A DNA stretch of 64,000 nt from Artemia franciscana. Its lineage: Eukaryota > Arthropoda > Branchiopoda > Anostraca > Artemiidae. Made by a program: the position numbers and the translations under genes. The stretch spans positions 45,249,591-45,313,590 of the forward strand of contig NC_088871.1 of assembly GCF_032884065.1 (NCBI RefSeq), written 5' to 3'. Below are positions 1 through 12,439 of the stretch, piece after piece. The notes beneath the pieces were generated by a model, which was given only the letters and a program-made list of their open reading frames with translations, did no database searches and had not been told where the DNA came from. Numbering within the stretch: the stretch's first letter is position 1; every line of letters starts with the position of its first letter.

Positions 1-781
1 CCTGCTAACTTCGTTTGCAGGACCTCTTTGGATCCTGGGGAATTCCACCTCTCTCTTTCCCTACTCCTAGGTATGCTTCTGACCTTTAGATGTGCTGCCG
101 TTGACATCTCACTTCTTAATTTCCCCTGGCTCTCTTTTCTTGGAATCAACTTTTCCTACACCTATTTCAGATCTAGATAATCTCACATGAACTTTATCCT
201 GAGTTTGTCCTTATCCTTTAAGTTTCTTGGTTATAACAATAGCTAAAACTATTTTATTTGTTCATTTTAACTAAAAAAGTAAAGTTTCGTTGACTGAGAA
301 AATTAAGAGCTTCTTTGGGGTTTCACAAAAATATTGATTGAATTCTGCAGAAGTCAGCCTCAACGACTCTACTTTTTACGTTTCTGGAAGCATAGTATCG
401 AACACGTTGCCTCTTGGCTTTTTACAGTGATAAGGATATTTTGTTTAAAATAATCATTAAAAGATAAAAAACACCAACAGTTTTTTTTTGTATTGAATTG
501 TGAATCCTTTTTTAGAAGCCACTTTGGCCAAGTCTAGTCTAAAATGGACTTAAGAAGTTTTTTCCACTGTTTGCTTTGTGGACGTGGTCAGTTTGGCATT
601 TGAACCGTTTAATTGAAACAGTTGTTATCGTGAGAATTCTTTTTAGTCGTTATGGCCAACTTAAATGTATGTTTCTCTATTGGCAAGAATTTCTCTATGT
701 TTACTTACTCTTCTACTTTTTGCTATTGTCAAGTTGTTTTTCTCTGGTCTGCTAACTATTCTCATTTTAATTTTTTATTAT
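1..781. other. Non-coding, no recognised feature
   Basis: A+T-rich sequence with short homopolymer runs. I see no convincing exon, RNA gene or known repeat family before repeat copy A1 begins. Confidence 0.5.
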
Positions 782-2488
782 GATTAAATAAAAAAAAAAG
801 TTTTTTTGAATGAAAGTAAGAAGCGACATTAAAACTTAAAACGAACAGAAATTACTTCGTATATGAAAGGGGCTGCTTCCTCATCAACACCCCGCTCTTT
901 ACGCTATAGTTTGACTCTTTCTCTCAATTCTTCTTTTTAAAACAGTAAAAAACTTTAGCGTAAAGAGCGGGGCGTTGATGAAGAAGCAGCCCCTTTCATA
1001 TACGAAGTAATTTCTGTTCGTTTTAAGTTTTAATGTCGCTCCTTACTTTCATTCAAAAAAACTTGTTTTTTTTATTTAACTTCTGAACGTTTTTGAATCA
1101 ATGCATATTTTGATTTTGGCTCTCCGCAGAGGAATAATTAAAACGAAATTGGTATATTTATTTTTTTTTTGGCTAAATGGCTTTCTCTTAATTTTGGTCG
1201 AATGATTTTGAGAAAAAAAGAGCGGGGGAGGAAGCCTAGTTGCCCTCCGATTTTCGGTTAATTAAAAAGGCAACTAGAACTTTTATTTTTTTACGAATCT
1301 TTTTATAAGTAAAAGACATACGTAACTTATAAATTAGCTTACGTAAAGAACTTTTATATTCTCATGTTTTTATTACATGTATGAGGGGGTTCGCCCCCTC
1401 GTCAGTACCTCGCTCTTTACACTAAAACTTAAATTTTGTCTCAATTCATCAAGAATGACCCTGGATCACAAAAGCCTTAGAAAAAATAGTTGAAATTACT
1501 AAAAATACTTTAGCGTAAAGAGCGAGGTATTAGGAGGAAGTGAGCCCCTAATATGGGTAATAATTTCTATTCGTTTTAAGTTTTAATGCTGCTTTTTACT
1601 TCCAGCGGAAAAAAAACTTTTCATATTTATTTTTTCATTGTTTTTTTTTTAAGAAATGCTAGTAAATCCTGCGCTCCCTTCATGGAAATTTCCTTCCCCC
1701 ATGACCAATTCCTCGATGGAAAGTTCCCCCAGCATATCCCCATCTTCTCAAACCCTGCCTCCAACCAAAAAATCCTCCTGAAAATGCCTGTACACTTCCC
1801 AATAACCATTACTATATCTAAGCACAAGTCAAAGTTTGTAACTTGTGGCCCCTCCCACGGGGACTGTGGGAGTGTAAGTTGTCCCCAAAGACATAGTTAT
1901 AAGGTTTTTCGACTACGCTGAATAAAATGGCTATCTCAGAATTTCGATCCGTTGACTTTGGGAAAATAATTAGCGTGGGAGGGGGCCTAGGTGCCCTCCA
2001 ATTTTTTGATCACTTAAAAAGGGCATTAGAACTTTTCATTTCCGTTAGAATGAGCCCTCTCGCAACATTCTAGGACAACTAGGTCGATACAATCACCCCT
2101 GAAAAAAAAAAAAAAAAAAAAAAAAAAACACGCATCCGTGATCTGCCTTCTGGCAAAAAATACGAAATTCCACATTTTTGTAGATAGGAACTTGAAACTT
2201 CTTCAGTAGGGTTCTCGTATACGCTGAATCTGATGGTGTGATTTTCGTTAAGATTCTATGACTTTTAGGGGGTGTTTCCCCCTTATTTTCTAAAATAACG
2301 CAAATTTTCTCAGGCTCGTAACTTTTGATGGGTAAGACTTAACTTGATGAAACTTATATATTTAAAATCAGCATTAAAATGTGATTCTTTTGATGTAGCT
2401 ATTGGTATCAAAATTCCATATTTTAGAGTTTTGGTTACTATTGAGCCGGGTCGCTCCTTACTACATTTCGTTACCACGAACTGTTTGA
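782..2488 (-). mobile_element. Repeat A, copy A1 (full length, reverse)
   Basis: Non-coding interspersed element of about 1.7 kb, matching A3 (15552-17315) along its whole length in reverse. Its 5' end is at the right: the reverse complement of TCAAACAG and the adjoining GTAACGAACTG segment lies at about 2468-2488. Its T-rich 3' end is at 782-806. It carries the 3' palindrome (807-1055) and a weaker internal hairpin around 1405-1540, whose arms are variants of GCTCTTTACGCTAAAG. A run of about 28 A lies at 2102-2128. No protein is encoded. The family is discussed under A3. Confidence 0.85.
807..1055. repeat. Long palindrome of repeat A1
   Basis: Two arms of about 100 bp are near-perfect reverse complements around a loop of about 48 nt. 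The outer end reads GAAAGTAAGAAGCGACATT on the left and AATGTCGCTCCTTACTTTC on the right. The inner ends are GCTCTTTACGCTATAG and CTTTAGCGTAAAGAGC. As RNA or single-stranded DNA it would form a very stable hairpin. Confidence 0.95.
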
Positions 2489-3236
2489 TTGCTCTTTGAA
2501 TGTTAAGTTCCTTTTTTTTTATTGGCTCGGAAGCTAAAATCCCCTATAGTGTTGGAAAGATACGGGAAAAAATGGTCAAACCTCGGGAAATTGCAACGGA
2601 ATTCTTTTTTACATCGAAATGCTTAGAAAAATCAGTTTAATTACACAAAAAATATCCAACAATTACCCCCTTACACAAGTTTCCCAAGTTTGCCCTTGAA
2701 GGGGGAATTAAGGGGGAAAACTGATTTTTTGTTTTATGAATATTTAGGACTCTAAATAGTCGTTTCCAATCAAATCAAGCATGTTGACTCCAAATCTGAA
2801 TTTAGATTCCAATTTTTCCGTGTCCATATGCCTAATTTCCCCTAAAAGGATGGGGAGGGTTTTAAAACTCGAAATTAAGAGGCTGTCGTATTTTTTGATT
2901 GTTTCCTGTAAGCGGTGGCGAATTCGAAAATGAAGTGAATAACTTGTTTTTCCGTAGTCAATACCTCCTTTTGCCTAAGACGGTTGTGAAAATTGACCTA
3001 TGTGAACTAGTTATTTTAATCATTTTTCGTCGGTTCACCATTTCCTATCAAGCTAGTAATGGTGCCTTAGAATATGAGGCTCAGACAGTTTAATTTCAAA
3101 CGAGTATTCTAGAATTCTCTCCTCCCTTCAGTTTGCGGTTTTCCTGCCATTCTTTAGCAGATCTAATCAGTTGGGCCATCTACCATAGTATTTGCTACAT
3201 GACTGGGTTCAAGACTATATAAAAGGTTTGTGCCGT
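2489..3236. other. Non-coding spacer
   Basis: No exon or repeat family recognised. Contains short pyrimidine- and G-rich patches (for example near 2700 and 2850). Confidence 0.4.
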
Positions 3237-3716
3237 TTTATTTACTTTCGAAAAAAAGGACAGAAGAATAAAACCAGCAAGCGCGCTAGTCGAGCTGGAA
3301 AAACCTTTGACCAAATGCTTGACTGGAAGCCAAAGTGTATTGTCAATGCAGAGCCTGCCACAAGTGCTTTGAGAAATGCTATTGTTGCCCTTGGTGGATT
3401 TCACACGAAGATGAGTTTCCTAGGACCCATTGCCTTCCTTTTGGCTGACACAGGGACTTATGGAAATCGTAAGTCAAGTATACCGCCCAACACTGGCTAA
3501 GTATGTTACAAGGCCACGCTGTCTCTCGTGCTGTGTGATGTCATGGTCTGTTGGAGGTGTCCCTTTATGCGAACCTTTTATCATCAGAATTGAATAACAG
3601 AGTGTCTGAGGCCATTGACATGTTACCAGAACCTCTTGAAAAGACAAAACAGGCGTACGATTTGCTAATTGAAGGAGATACCATCGACGAAGTACAGGTG
3701 TCAGAAATAGTATAAG
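3237..3716 (+). pseudogene. Degenerate gene fragment with GGFH..MSFLG motif
   Basis: Translation from about 3237 reads a basic stretch, then ALRNAIVALGGFHTKMSFLG (about 3366-3425). Near 3475 the frame shifts and resumes as MLQGHAVSRAV, a stop codon, then LLEVSLYANLLSSELNNRVS and further residues to about 3716. From memory, the order GGFHxxMSFLG followed by MLxGxAVSRAVRGHxLV occurs in a multi-copy uncharacterised protein family of invertebrate genomes, often linked to transposon-rich regions; I cannot confirm this here. The frameshift and internal stop make this copy non-functional. It has no operon-like or exon context, so it is probably a fragment dispersed with mobile DNA. Function unknown. 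Confidence 0.5.
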
Positions 3717-4956
3717 GGACACTACTGTCAAATAATGTTCTGCGCACTTTATCCACCCCTCTCCCAATTCCATGAACGTTGAAATTGATACCCTGATACA
3801 GAAACTGGATTTATGACGTCGTATTCGGATTTGTCAAGCTTGATTTGATAGGAAACGGCTATTTAAGCTCCAAAACATTCATATACACAAAAATAGATTT
3901 CCCGCCCTCATTTACCTCCTTCAAGGGCAAATTTGGGACACTTGTACAAGAGGGATTTTGGTTGTTTTTTTGTGTAATTCAGCTGATCCTTTTCTCTCTT
4001 TTTTATGCATTGAATTTGTTGTGGGTTCACGACAATATGAAATAGTTGAGAACCTGATCTCTGTATATTCACAATTTGTCTCGTTTATTATTTCATTTTA
4101 AAATGACTTCCCCTTAGAAAAACCCCTCAGTGCACAAATGGCGGTCCTGACGTTGAACGGATTTTGTTATCAACACTTCTTTTAAGAAATATTCCAGAAA
4201 AAGTGCCCCGTCCGCTGAGTGTACGTCAATAGATGAGCTATCTAGTGGACATAAAAATGAAATCATTCTAAGACCTCGATTCCTGAGAGCATCTTCTTGT
4301 TTTCTTTCCATTAGTAACAAAGGATGCAATTAGCAGCAACAGATTCTGAAGCATTTTCCGGTATTTAGTCAGTGTCTGTTAATTGGCTAGGGGCGAATGT
4401 GTATTTTTTCAAGCAGAATAAAATGTAAAATTAAAGCCATGTCTTCATTATTTCTTTTTCACGCGGAAGTGGCCAGTGCTTTTTAAGTTTTATCTTTAGC
4501 CCCAGTTTCCATTGTAGATTTTAATGTTCAATTATACCTCTTTTGTTCAGGCACGAACGCAGTTTTTATGTCATAAATTTCTTGTTTGGGATGCGAAAAA
4601 AGAAGACTAATTTTATTTGATAGTTTGAATTAGAATCGCCAGTAAATCCAAGAAAAGGTAGGATTCCGGGGGGGGGGGGATATCCGAACCCCCTCCTCTG
4701 CGTACGTCCCTTTTTTGAAGTGTTTTAGGGAATGGTTAAATCCCGTTAACAAAAGGCTGTATCACTCGGTCAACTTCCAGAAAATCTATAGTAAAGAATC
4801 GACTTAGGGGTGGGGGTGAAATGCATTGTTTATAAACAGCAATGTCGTAGTAATAAACAAAAAATACCTTATACTGTGTTTTTATTCTAAATGTTTTGAA
4901 TCCAAGGTTCTTGAACCCTCTCCTAAGGGAAACCAGACACGAACCTAAAGCATTGA
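3717..4956. other. Non-coding spacer
   Basis: No supported gene. A short G run (near 4670) and A+T-rich DNA are the only visible features. Confidence 0.4.
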
Positions 4957-4964
4957 CTTTCTAG

Positions 4965-5171
4965 CAGTGGCGTCGATTCACTAAAATTTAGAGGAGGGGG
5001 CAAAATGTATTTTTCAAAATCTAGGGACAAATCTTTTTTTCAATTTTTTCAGTTAAAATACCCAAAAAAGGCATCCTTCAACGAAAATAGCCAAAAATAT
5101 ATTTTTCAAAGTCTACGGGAGGGAGGGCATCTAGAAGTTATGCGCCCCCTACCCTCAAATTGATGCCGATG
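4965..5171. mobile_element. Short hAT-like MITE
   Basis: Left end CAGTGGCGTCGATTC; the right end is its imperfect reverse complement (about 11 of 15 positions). The flanking octamers CTTTCTAG (4957-4964) and TTTTCTAT (5172-5179) agree at 6 of 8 positions, as expected for an aged 8-bp target duplication. The interior is non-coding and includes a GAGGAGGGGGCAAAA patch. The terminus resembles that of the MITE at 30910. Confidence 0.5.
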
Positions 5172-5327
5172 TTTTCTATTTTTTCTTCTGTATATCAGAG
5201 AGCAAAAATTATGGATAATACTAAATTGGTTGTCAGAACCTTTGACGTGGAAATATATTTTTGTTTGTGCAAATGTCAATTCGAATTTCATAACACAGGC
5301 TATAGAGAAATAAAAAGCAAAATTAAA

Positions 5328-6910
5328 TCAAACAGATCGTGGTAACGAACTGTAGTAAGGAGCGACCTGGCTCAATAGTGAACGAAACTCTAAAAAACGG
5401 AATTTTGATGCTAAAATATACATCAAAAGAATCAGATTTTCATGCTGATTTTAAATATATAAGTTTCATCAAATTTAGTCTTTGTAATCAAAACTTACGA
5501 GCCTGAAAAAATTGCCTTATTTTGGAAAATAGGGGAAAACACTCCTTAAAAGTCACAGAATCTTAGCGAAAATCACACCATCGCATTCGGCGTATCAGAG
5601 AACCCTATAGCAAAATTTTCAACCTCCTATCTACAAAAATGTGGAATTTCGTATTTTTTGCCAGAAGACAAATCACGGGTGCGTGTTTATTTGTTTGTTT
5701 GTTTTTTTTTCTTTTCCCCAGGGGTCATTGTATCGACCAAGTGGTCCTAGAATGTCGCAAGATGGCTCATTCTAACGGAAATGAAAAGTTTTAGTGCCCT
5801 TTTTAAGTGACAAAAAAAATCGGAGGGCACCTAGGCCCCCACCCACGCTTATTTTTTCTCCAAAGTCAACAGATCAAAATTTTGTTCCGGATAGTCAAAA
5901 ACCATAATAACTATGTCTTTGGGAATGACTTACTCCCCCACAGTCCCTGGGGGAGGAGCTGCAAGTTACAAACTTTGACCAGTGTTTACATATAATAATG
6001 ATTATTGGGAAGTGTACAGTCGTTTTCAGAGGATTTTTTTGGGTTTTGGGGGTGGTGTTGAGGGGAGGGGGCCATGTGGGAGGATCTTTCCTTAGAGAGA
6101 TATGTCATGGGGGAACAGAAATTCAATGAAAAGGGTGCAGGATTTTCTAAGATTACTATAAAAAAAACAATGAAAAAATAAACATAGAAAAGTTTTTTCA
6201 ATTGAAAGTAAGGAGTAGCATTGAAACTTAAAACGAACAGAGATTATTACGCATATGAGGGATTCTAAAAATACTTTAGCATAAAGAGCGAGGTATTTAG
6301 GAGGAGTACCTCGCTCTTTTAAAAATTAAAGAATATAAAAGTCTGTTACGTAAGTTAATTCTTAAGTTACTTATATTTTTTACTAATAAAAAAAATTCGT
6401 CAAAAATTAAAATTTATAGTTGCCTTTTTATGTAACCGAAAAATGCATGGCAACTAGGCCTCCTTCCCCATCCCTTATTTCTCAAAATCGTCTGATCAAA
6501 ACTAAGAGAAAGACATTTAGCCAAAAAAGGAATTAATATGCAAATTTCATTTTAATAATTTATGTGTGGAGAGCCAAAATCAAACATGCATTAATTCAAA
6601 AACGTTCAGAAATTAAATAAAAAAAAGCTAATTTTTTTTAGCTGAAAGTAAGGAGCGACATTAAAACTTAAAATGAACAGAAATTACTCCGTATATGAAA
6701 TGGGTTGTCCCCTCTGCAATCCCTCGCTCTTTACGCTAAAGTTTGACTCTTTGCCACAATTCTGCTTTTTAAAACAATTAAAAACTTTAGCGTAAAGAGC
6801 GAGGGATTGCGGAGGGGACAACCCATTTCATATACGGAGTAATTTCTGTTCGTTTTAAGTTTTAATGTCGCTCCTTACTTTCAGTTAAAAAAACTAGTTT
6901 TTTTTATGTA
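5328..6910 (+). mobile_element. Repeat A, copy A2 (full length)
   Basis: Starts TCAAACAGATCGTGG and ends with a T-rich stretch after the 3' palindrome (6642-6886). Internal order matches A3: 5' block with GTAAGGAGCGAC, the module containing AGTGCCCTTTTTAAGTGAC, a C-rich and G-rich patch, a GAGGTATTTAGGAGGA segment where the second hairpin is degenerate, and the GGCAACTAGGCCTCC block. Non-coding. Confidence 0.85.
6642..6886. repeat. Long palindrome of repeat A2, loop inverted
   Basis: Arms of about 103 bp are almost perfect reverse complements. The loop begins GTTTGACTCTTTGCCAC and ends AATTAAAAAC. Read in element orientation this is the reverse complement of the loop in A4 (21012-21260), although the surrounding element has the same orientation in both copies. 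Confidence 0.95.
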
Positions 6911-7132
6911 ATTTTTGACAAAAACGTTTCATCTCCAAATGCACAAAACCAAAAACAATTTTGTTTTTGTTACCCTGAAAAATTAGAGTTTCCTTGACAA
7001 AAAATAAAAGCCTGGGGCAGTAATGTCGTAAATTCAAAGTAGCAGGGAGAAAGATCACTATTACTTTTCAGTGCATTAGAATTTTGGTTTTTCCGTCAGG
7101 TTTCTCGAAGCGTTTCCGTCAATTGTTTCTTT

Positions 7133-8030
7133 CAATTAGTTAAAGAAAACTTTCCGAAAAAGAAGTCCTTCAAAGAAAAGTAAAGGCTTTATTATTAAAC
7201 TTAATATCAGCAGAAATATAAGCCTATAGTAATCTATATTTTAAACGACCGAAAATTATTATTAAAGTATAAATGAAACCCAAACCGAACAAATTAAATA
7301 AACAACATAGCAAACAAACATACAACAGGCACTAATATAAATGAGTAAACAAATCTTAGAATAAGTAAAACTTCAGTTTGAATATGCAAATCATGCTCAC
7401 ACGAATAAAAAATCACTCAAACAACAATTTGGCTACTGTCCACTTCCTTAACTGCAAAAATATAAAGCCGACAGTGTTATTGGTGCTTTACTGAAAACGA
7501 ATTATATTACAAATATTTTCTTTTGTACTTATTACAACATTGAAAATAAAAATAAAAATTACAGTGAAATAAAATCTTCAATTGACGAGCTTTCAGCAAT
7601 TATTATTATTATATATCAAATATTCATTTTCATTTTATTAGTTATTTCCAAGACTGTTCAAGGAACATAAATTTTTCAGTAGAGTCAACGACTCAGTTGG
7701 CTTTAGGCATTTACTGTTAGGGAAGGGGCATTATCCAAACACTTGTTGGTAGTCATTTTTTGTTCGTTCTGAGCTTGATTTACACATTCAATTCAAGTTT
7801 TAGTTATTCTATGATTTATTCACTCATTTATATCAGCAACTGCTGTATGTTTCTTGTGATTGTTTATCTTATTTGTTCGTTTTGGGTTTCATTTATACCT
7901 TAATAGTAATGTTCGGTCGTTTAAAGTTTAAATTATTATAGGTTTATATTTCTGCTGATCTTAAGTTTAATATAGCGTTTACTTTTCTTTGACGAACTTC
8001 TTTTTCGGAAAGTTTTTTTTTAATTAATAG
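7133..8030. mobile_element. Long-inverted-repeat (foldback) element B
   Basis: The left part (7133 to about 7445) is the imperfect reverse complement of the right part (about 7745-8030). Shared landmarks include ACTTTCCGAAAAAGAAG, ATCAGCAGAAATATAA, AAACGACCGAA and TATAAATGAAACCCAAA. The arms are about 300 bp around a centre of about 300 bp. No transposase frame is visible, so it looks like a non-autonomous foldback or MITE-type element. The target duplication is unclear. Confidence 0.8.
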
Positions 8031-8039
8031 CAAAAAGGA

Positions 8040-8475
8040 TGAGAAGAAAGATTAGATATGGTAATGGTAATTGTTCAGTTTTTACTCTTTACCGAGGACG
8101 GCTGATGAACATAAAGCAGAAGTATTCGCTTATTGTTTTAGTCTTGTCACTGCCTTGTCAAATAGTCTCCATATAGGCTACATACATCGTTTCATATGGA
8201 TGTGGCGATTTAAGTTCGTATTGTTCGCTGTAATCTTTGTTCTTACTATATTTCATTTCGTCATTCTTGGTAATTTCTGTCGTTTTACGTTTGAAATCTT
8301 GCATAACTTAATTCCTGCTCGTTTTATGTGTTCCAGTTCACTTACTTTTCATGAGAAAACTTTGGCTTTTTACTTTGACTTTTGTTTGTTTTTTAATCGG
8401 CATAGTTTATATGTGTATATTTAATAGCAATGGTTAATACTTTTTATTAATTCAATAGTTCATTTCAACAGTGGA
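8040..8475. other. Non-coding spacer
   Basis: T-rich sequence. The long frame through it is rich in Phe and Leu as expected by chance and matches no family I know. Confidence 0.4.
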
Positions 8476-8479
8476 AACA

Positions 8480-8760
8480 GGGTAGTAGTAGTTGTTGTTG
8501 GAATGATCATAGTAAGAGCGGTGGTAGTAACAGTAGCCGTGTTAACCTCAGTCATCTCTTTGGTGGAGTAGTCGTGGCAGGTGTAGCCGTCGTAGGTGTA
8601 TTAGTTGTGGTGGCAAAAGTAATTGTGGTAATAGCAATGGTGGTAGTATCAATAGCAGTTGTAGTTATGGTAGGAGTAGTCGTTATAGCAGAAGTCATGG
8701 TATGAACAGCCGTCAAAAGAGTGGTCGTCTTTGGGACAGTCCTGGTCAAAATGGTAGTTA
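8480..8760. repeat. Cryptic GTA/GTG/GTT trinucleotide tract
   Basis: Interrupted trinucleotide repetition (GTAGTAGTTGTTGTTGG, GTAGTATCAATAGCAGTTG and similar) over about 280 bp. The minus frame reads as a Thr/Ala-rich string purely because of the repeat. It resembles the CTA-rich parts of the satellite at 62190-64000. Confidence 0.7.
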
Positions 8761-8774
8761 AATAATAATAATAA

Positions 8775-8925
8775 AAAAAAAAACAGTTGAAAGTAAGGAA
8801 CTTTCTAAAAAGTTTATTAATCTAGTTAAACGGCCCTTGTGTGTCAGGAGTCATTCTTAAAAAATTGGAACAAAAAGTCAAAAATTATCGTAAAGAGCGA
8901 GGTGTTGAGTTGGGGTGACAGGGGA
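8775..8925. repeat. Repeat A fragment
   Basis: Contains CAGTTGAAAGTAAGGA, GGAGTCATTCTTAAAAA and CGTAAAGAGCGAGGTGTTGA, three landmarks of the 3' hairpin modules of repeat A, joined with internal loss. Confidence 0.6.
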
Positions 8926-9479
8926 TCTTCAGTGGCACAATAGCCTTGGTAAAAATTTTCCTTAGTACAAACCGCCAAAGCATGAGTAGGTGTCGTTGAA
9001 GTAAATATATTGTTGGAATTAATTTTTATATATTCGACATTTAGTTTTTTATAACCATATTGTAAATTACACTTGAATGATTATGATTCAGTAGAAATGT
9101 ACGAAGAAATGTGAAATATATCAGGAGAAATTCAGAAATTTGTCAAAATGACGAAGTTCAAGCGTGGAGAGGAATTTTCGGCCCTAGGGCTTACTTAGAG
9201 CCCTCCAATTATACTGACTAAAAATTCTTCCATAATTCTGCTTTCAACGTGGTTTCGTATGATCTTGTTCGTGTAATGCTCATCATGTCGACCCTAGTGG
9301 TATTTATTCAAGCCTTCTGATTAGACTAAAATAGCTATAATTGAATATCTGTCCAATTTTAGAGGCGCTGCTATGGTTCTGATCTAAGCTTAGTAACCGT
9401 TAGATTACTTACGATTACCATCCAACGTACCAGTGATTAGTAGCCTACATACCAACGACTAGTAATCGTTGGTACTTGA

Positions 9480-10370
9480 ACCCAGTCCTGGGTCCACATT
9501 TATTCCTGGTTTACGTGAATGATCTAAGTTGTGCTCTGCATTTTTTGTTCAACACTTCATGATGCTGCAAATTGTGGGGACTTCAAGCAATGAATCAACT
9601 TGTGGCTTTTGCAGATGACACTACAATAGACTTCGTGACTTTGACATGTCAGCACTCTAGAGTAAATTTAACGTCATCTTAGAAGAGACTTACGTCTGGA
9701 TTGATGCCAATCGATTTTTAATAAATTTGGACAAATCGTGCGTTCTCTTTTTCTCGAGGATTGGAGCTTTTCATCCAGAAATATCAGGACTAACGACTTT
9801 TCGAGGAACGATTAGGCGACCGAAACGGCTTATGCGCGGTACCTTGGTGTACTCCTTAATGATAAGCATTCCCACCTACATCAGATCCTTGCAGTTGACC
9901 TGAAGGTTCCTGTAATCTTGGCGTTATCAGGAAACTGAGGCAAACATTCCCTAAAAAAAACTCTTCTTTTATTTTACAATGGACTTATCAAACCCAACCT
10001 GCAATATTGTGTGTCAATTTAGAAGTCAACATTCACATCCCACCTGAAAAGGCTTGATTTAATCCACAATCGTGCCCTGAAAATGATTGGAAATGTTGAC
10101 GAGTTTCTTTCTCTTGCTTCGCTTTATCATTTATCGTGCTCAGTTACCTTTTTCTATTTTTTTTTCCGGATTAGGTCCTTCATTTGGTATCGGAACAATA
10201 TCATAGGAATACGAGATCTAGATCTAACGTTTTAGTGAGACGAACACCAACAGTACGATCGGATTTTTCTCCGGATGTGGCATGTGCGAAAGTGTGGAAC
10301 ATGCTTCCACAAGAGCTGAGATGTAGGAATTCCCTTGGGCCATTTAAAAATAATTTTAAAATTATCTAAT
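9480..10370 (+). pseudogene. CR1/Jockey-like LINE reverse transcriptase relic
   Basis: Frame-broken 3' part of a non-LTR retrotransposon. Around 9605-9640 the translation gives LVAFADDTTIDF, which contains the (Y/F)ADD catalytic motif of reverse transcriptases. Downstream pieces fit the thumb and C-terminal part. The last stretch (10184-10369) reads RSRSNVLVRRTPTVRSDFS and then VWNMLPQELR, a typical tail of CR1/Jockey-group polyproteins before the stop. Several stops and frameshifts show it is dead. The upstream endonuclease is absent. Clade assignment is from memory of this C-terminal pattern. Confidence 0.75.
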
Positions 10371-11324
10371 TAATTATCAATAAATAGAGTTAATTAATAA
10401 TTAAGCGTTTTTTTTAATTTGTTTATTTAATTAATTATTATTATTGCTATAAGATTAAGGTGGCTTTGCTTTCGGGGAGGTTAGAGGTAATTTTATTTTA
10501 GATGTTTATTTTTTTTATGAGGGATGTGGTTGTCTTAAAGAGTGAAGCGAGAGCCGTAGCGTGTAATTATGAGGAATTGTTAAGTTTAAGGGACGTTTTT
10601 TTGCATAAAAAGCATAATATATGTTTATCTATTTCTATTTATGTTAATGAACCCGATTGAATCTTATCTTACCATTTAGGGTTACGTTGTACAAATGGTG
10701 GCTGGCAGTCCTCCAACTTTTGAGGAAATCAAAATCCATTCACTGGCTCTGATTTTCTTTTGAACTTCTGTATTGCAAAATTGGGCTTTTAATCAAGGAG
10801 GGAAACCAGTTGCTGGATAAAAACCGTGTTAAATTTTGTAGCCGGCGTTAAATAATGTTAAAAATCTAGGTGCTATGCTTTTTGTTATAGTACGCCCAAA
10901 ATACAATTTTATCCTCTAATTTGTTGTTAATAACTTTAAAACCCTGAATGCTAACAGTCATCTTGCAATTTTAATAAACATTAGTGAATTAAATATAATA
11001 ATTTAGCAGTATTCCTTAAATGATCATGGATTGAAAGTGAGCAACATATATGTTTGTACCAGGTTTTGGCGGAGGGGGGGATAGAGTTTGAATGACCGAA
11101 AAAACTTCTGTTTTGAGTGCCAATTTGAATAAATTTGCCTCCTTACCTGTTGTGATCCGTCCATTGTTTTTTTCCTGAAGTCACATCTTTTGGTATTCTT
11201 GTCTTTTCTGAATAAATGGATATCCTGACATCTTGATTTGATGCAATATGGACCTACAGGAGGGCATTAGGGCAGAAAGAGTAGGTAAATGATAGCTGGA
11301 TTCCATCTGATCGGTTTTGTCATT
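10371..11324. other. Non-coding spacer
   Basis: A+T-rich, with TTAATTAATTA-type repetition just after the LINE stop (10366-10440). Nothing else recognised. Confidence 0.4.
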
Positions 11325-11560
11325 TCAGAGGGCACAACGTCTTAAAATTTGTGATCGAATTGCTCTTGCGTATTTGTTATAAAATTGTTTTGTTTTTGAA
11401 CTGAGTGACTTGGGTCCCCAATATCTTTTGAGCAAGAAGCTATAAAGAGATGCTTCTTTTTTCAATATTTCCCCCCTAGAGACTCGCCTAGAGCTCCTTC
11501 GAAAGTTTTGTGGAAACCACATTAAAATAGACAAAGAGACTGGCTTGTTTGACTACTGGC
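11325..11560 (+). pseudogene. Possible hAT transposase C-terminal remnant
   Basis: The plus frame from about 11461 reads FNISPLETRLELLRKFCGNH and continues to LFDYWQHLP before a stop. An acidic/basic helix followed by DYW and a YPG-like remnant is reminiscent of the hAT dimerisation region. The match is short and from memory only; it may be chance. Confidence 0.25.
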
Positions 11561-11599
11561 AACATCTCCCATAGGAGAATATCCAGGGATATCTAGGAA

Positions 11600-12439
11600 A
11601 GTTTGAAAATATTTAAGTTTACAAAAAGACACGTACACAAAAATTTATGTTGGAAATGCAGAAGAACTGTGAAATTAGTGGGTTTTGACATAACTGTTGT
11701 AGTGAGAAAACTTGTTAAAAACTTTAAAATTGTTGGGGGTTAAAATTGTAATACTTCTCATATTTTGAATCGCTACAAAGCAAAAGGAGGCTTCTCACGA
11801 TAAATTAGGTGTTAATTATCTGTACAGCAAGACCAATTGCCATATTCTGGAAACAAGGAGACGTAGAACAAACAGGAGCGTATGTAGAAGGGGGGGGACA
11901 GGAATCGTGTTCTTTCTCCCCAGAATCTCAGAAGTTTTCCATTGATCTTGTATATTTTTCTTCACATTTTTTTTTTGCTTTTTTTGTCATTTTGAAACCA
12001 TCTATAATGTTTGTTTTTTACTGGGAGGGGGCGGTTGGCCATGTCATCTCCCAAGATCCGTTCCTGACTTATTCAGTCAGTTTCTACTAATCAGTTGAAA
12101 GCAAAATTGTATGCCATACAATTGAACAAATAAAGCAGTGCTGAAGGACAATCTATATACATAGCCTACAGTCGGCAATCAAAGTTCATATAGTCTTGCA
12201 TGGATATGATGTTGTTCTAGATTTTAACAACATTAGGTTTGGACAGATTAAGGAGGTTCTGCAACTTCACATTGTTTGAACGAAAATCGGAACAAAACAA
12301 AATGGATAATAACAGGCCAAACGCAAAGAAAATTTGAAACCAAACGACACGGAAAACCATAAAAAGTAACAAACAGATAAAATAAAAAATTAGCAGAATT
12401 AAAAATTGAAAAGCTAAATAACTTAATTCCGAAATTGAA
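11600..12439. other. Non-coding spacer
   Basis: No supported feature. A G-rich and T-rich patch lies at about 11890-12040. Confidence 0.4.

Noticed and set aside
1586..1921. 111-residue frame inside repeat copy A1
   Set aside because: Not maintained in copies A2, A3, A6 or A7, so not coding.
8552..8749. Thr-rich minus-strand frame that looks mucin-like
   Set aside because: It is the translation of a cryptic trinucleotide tract, with no signal peptide or neighbouring exon.
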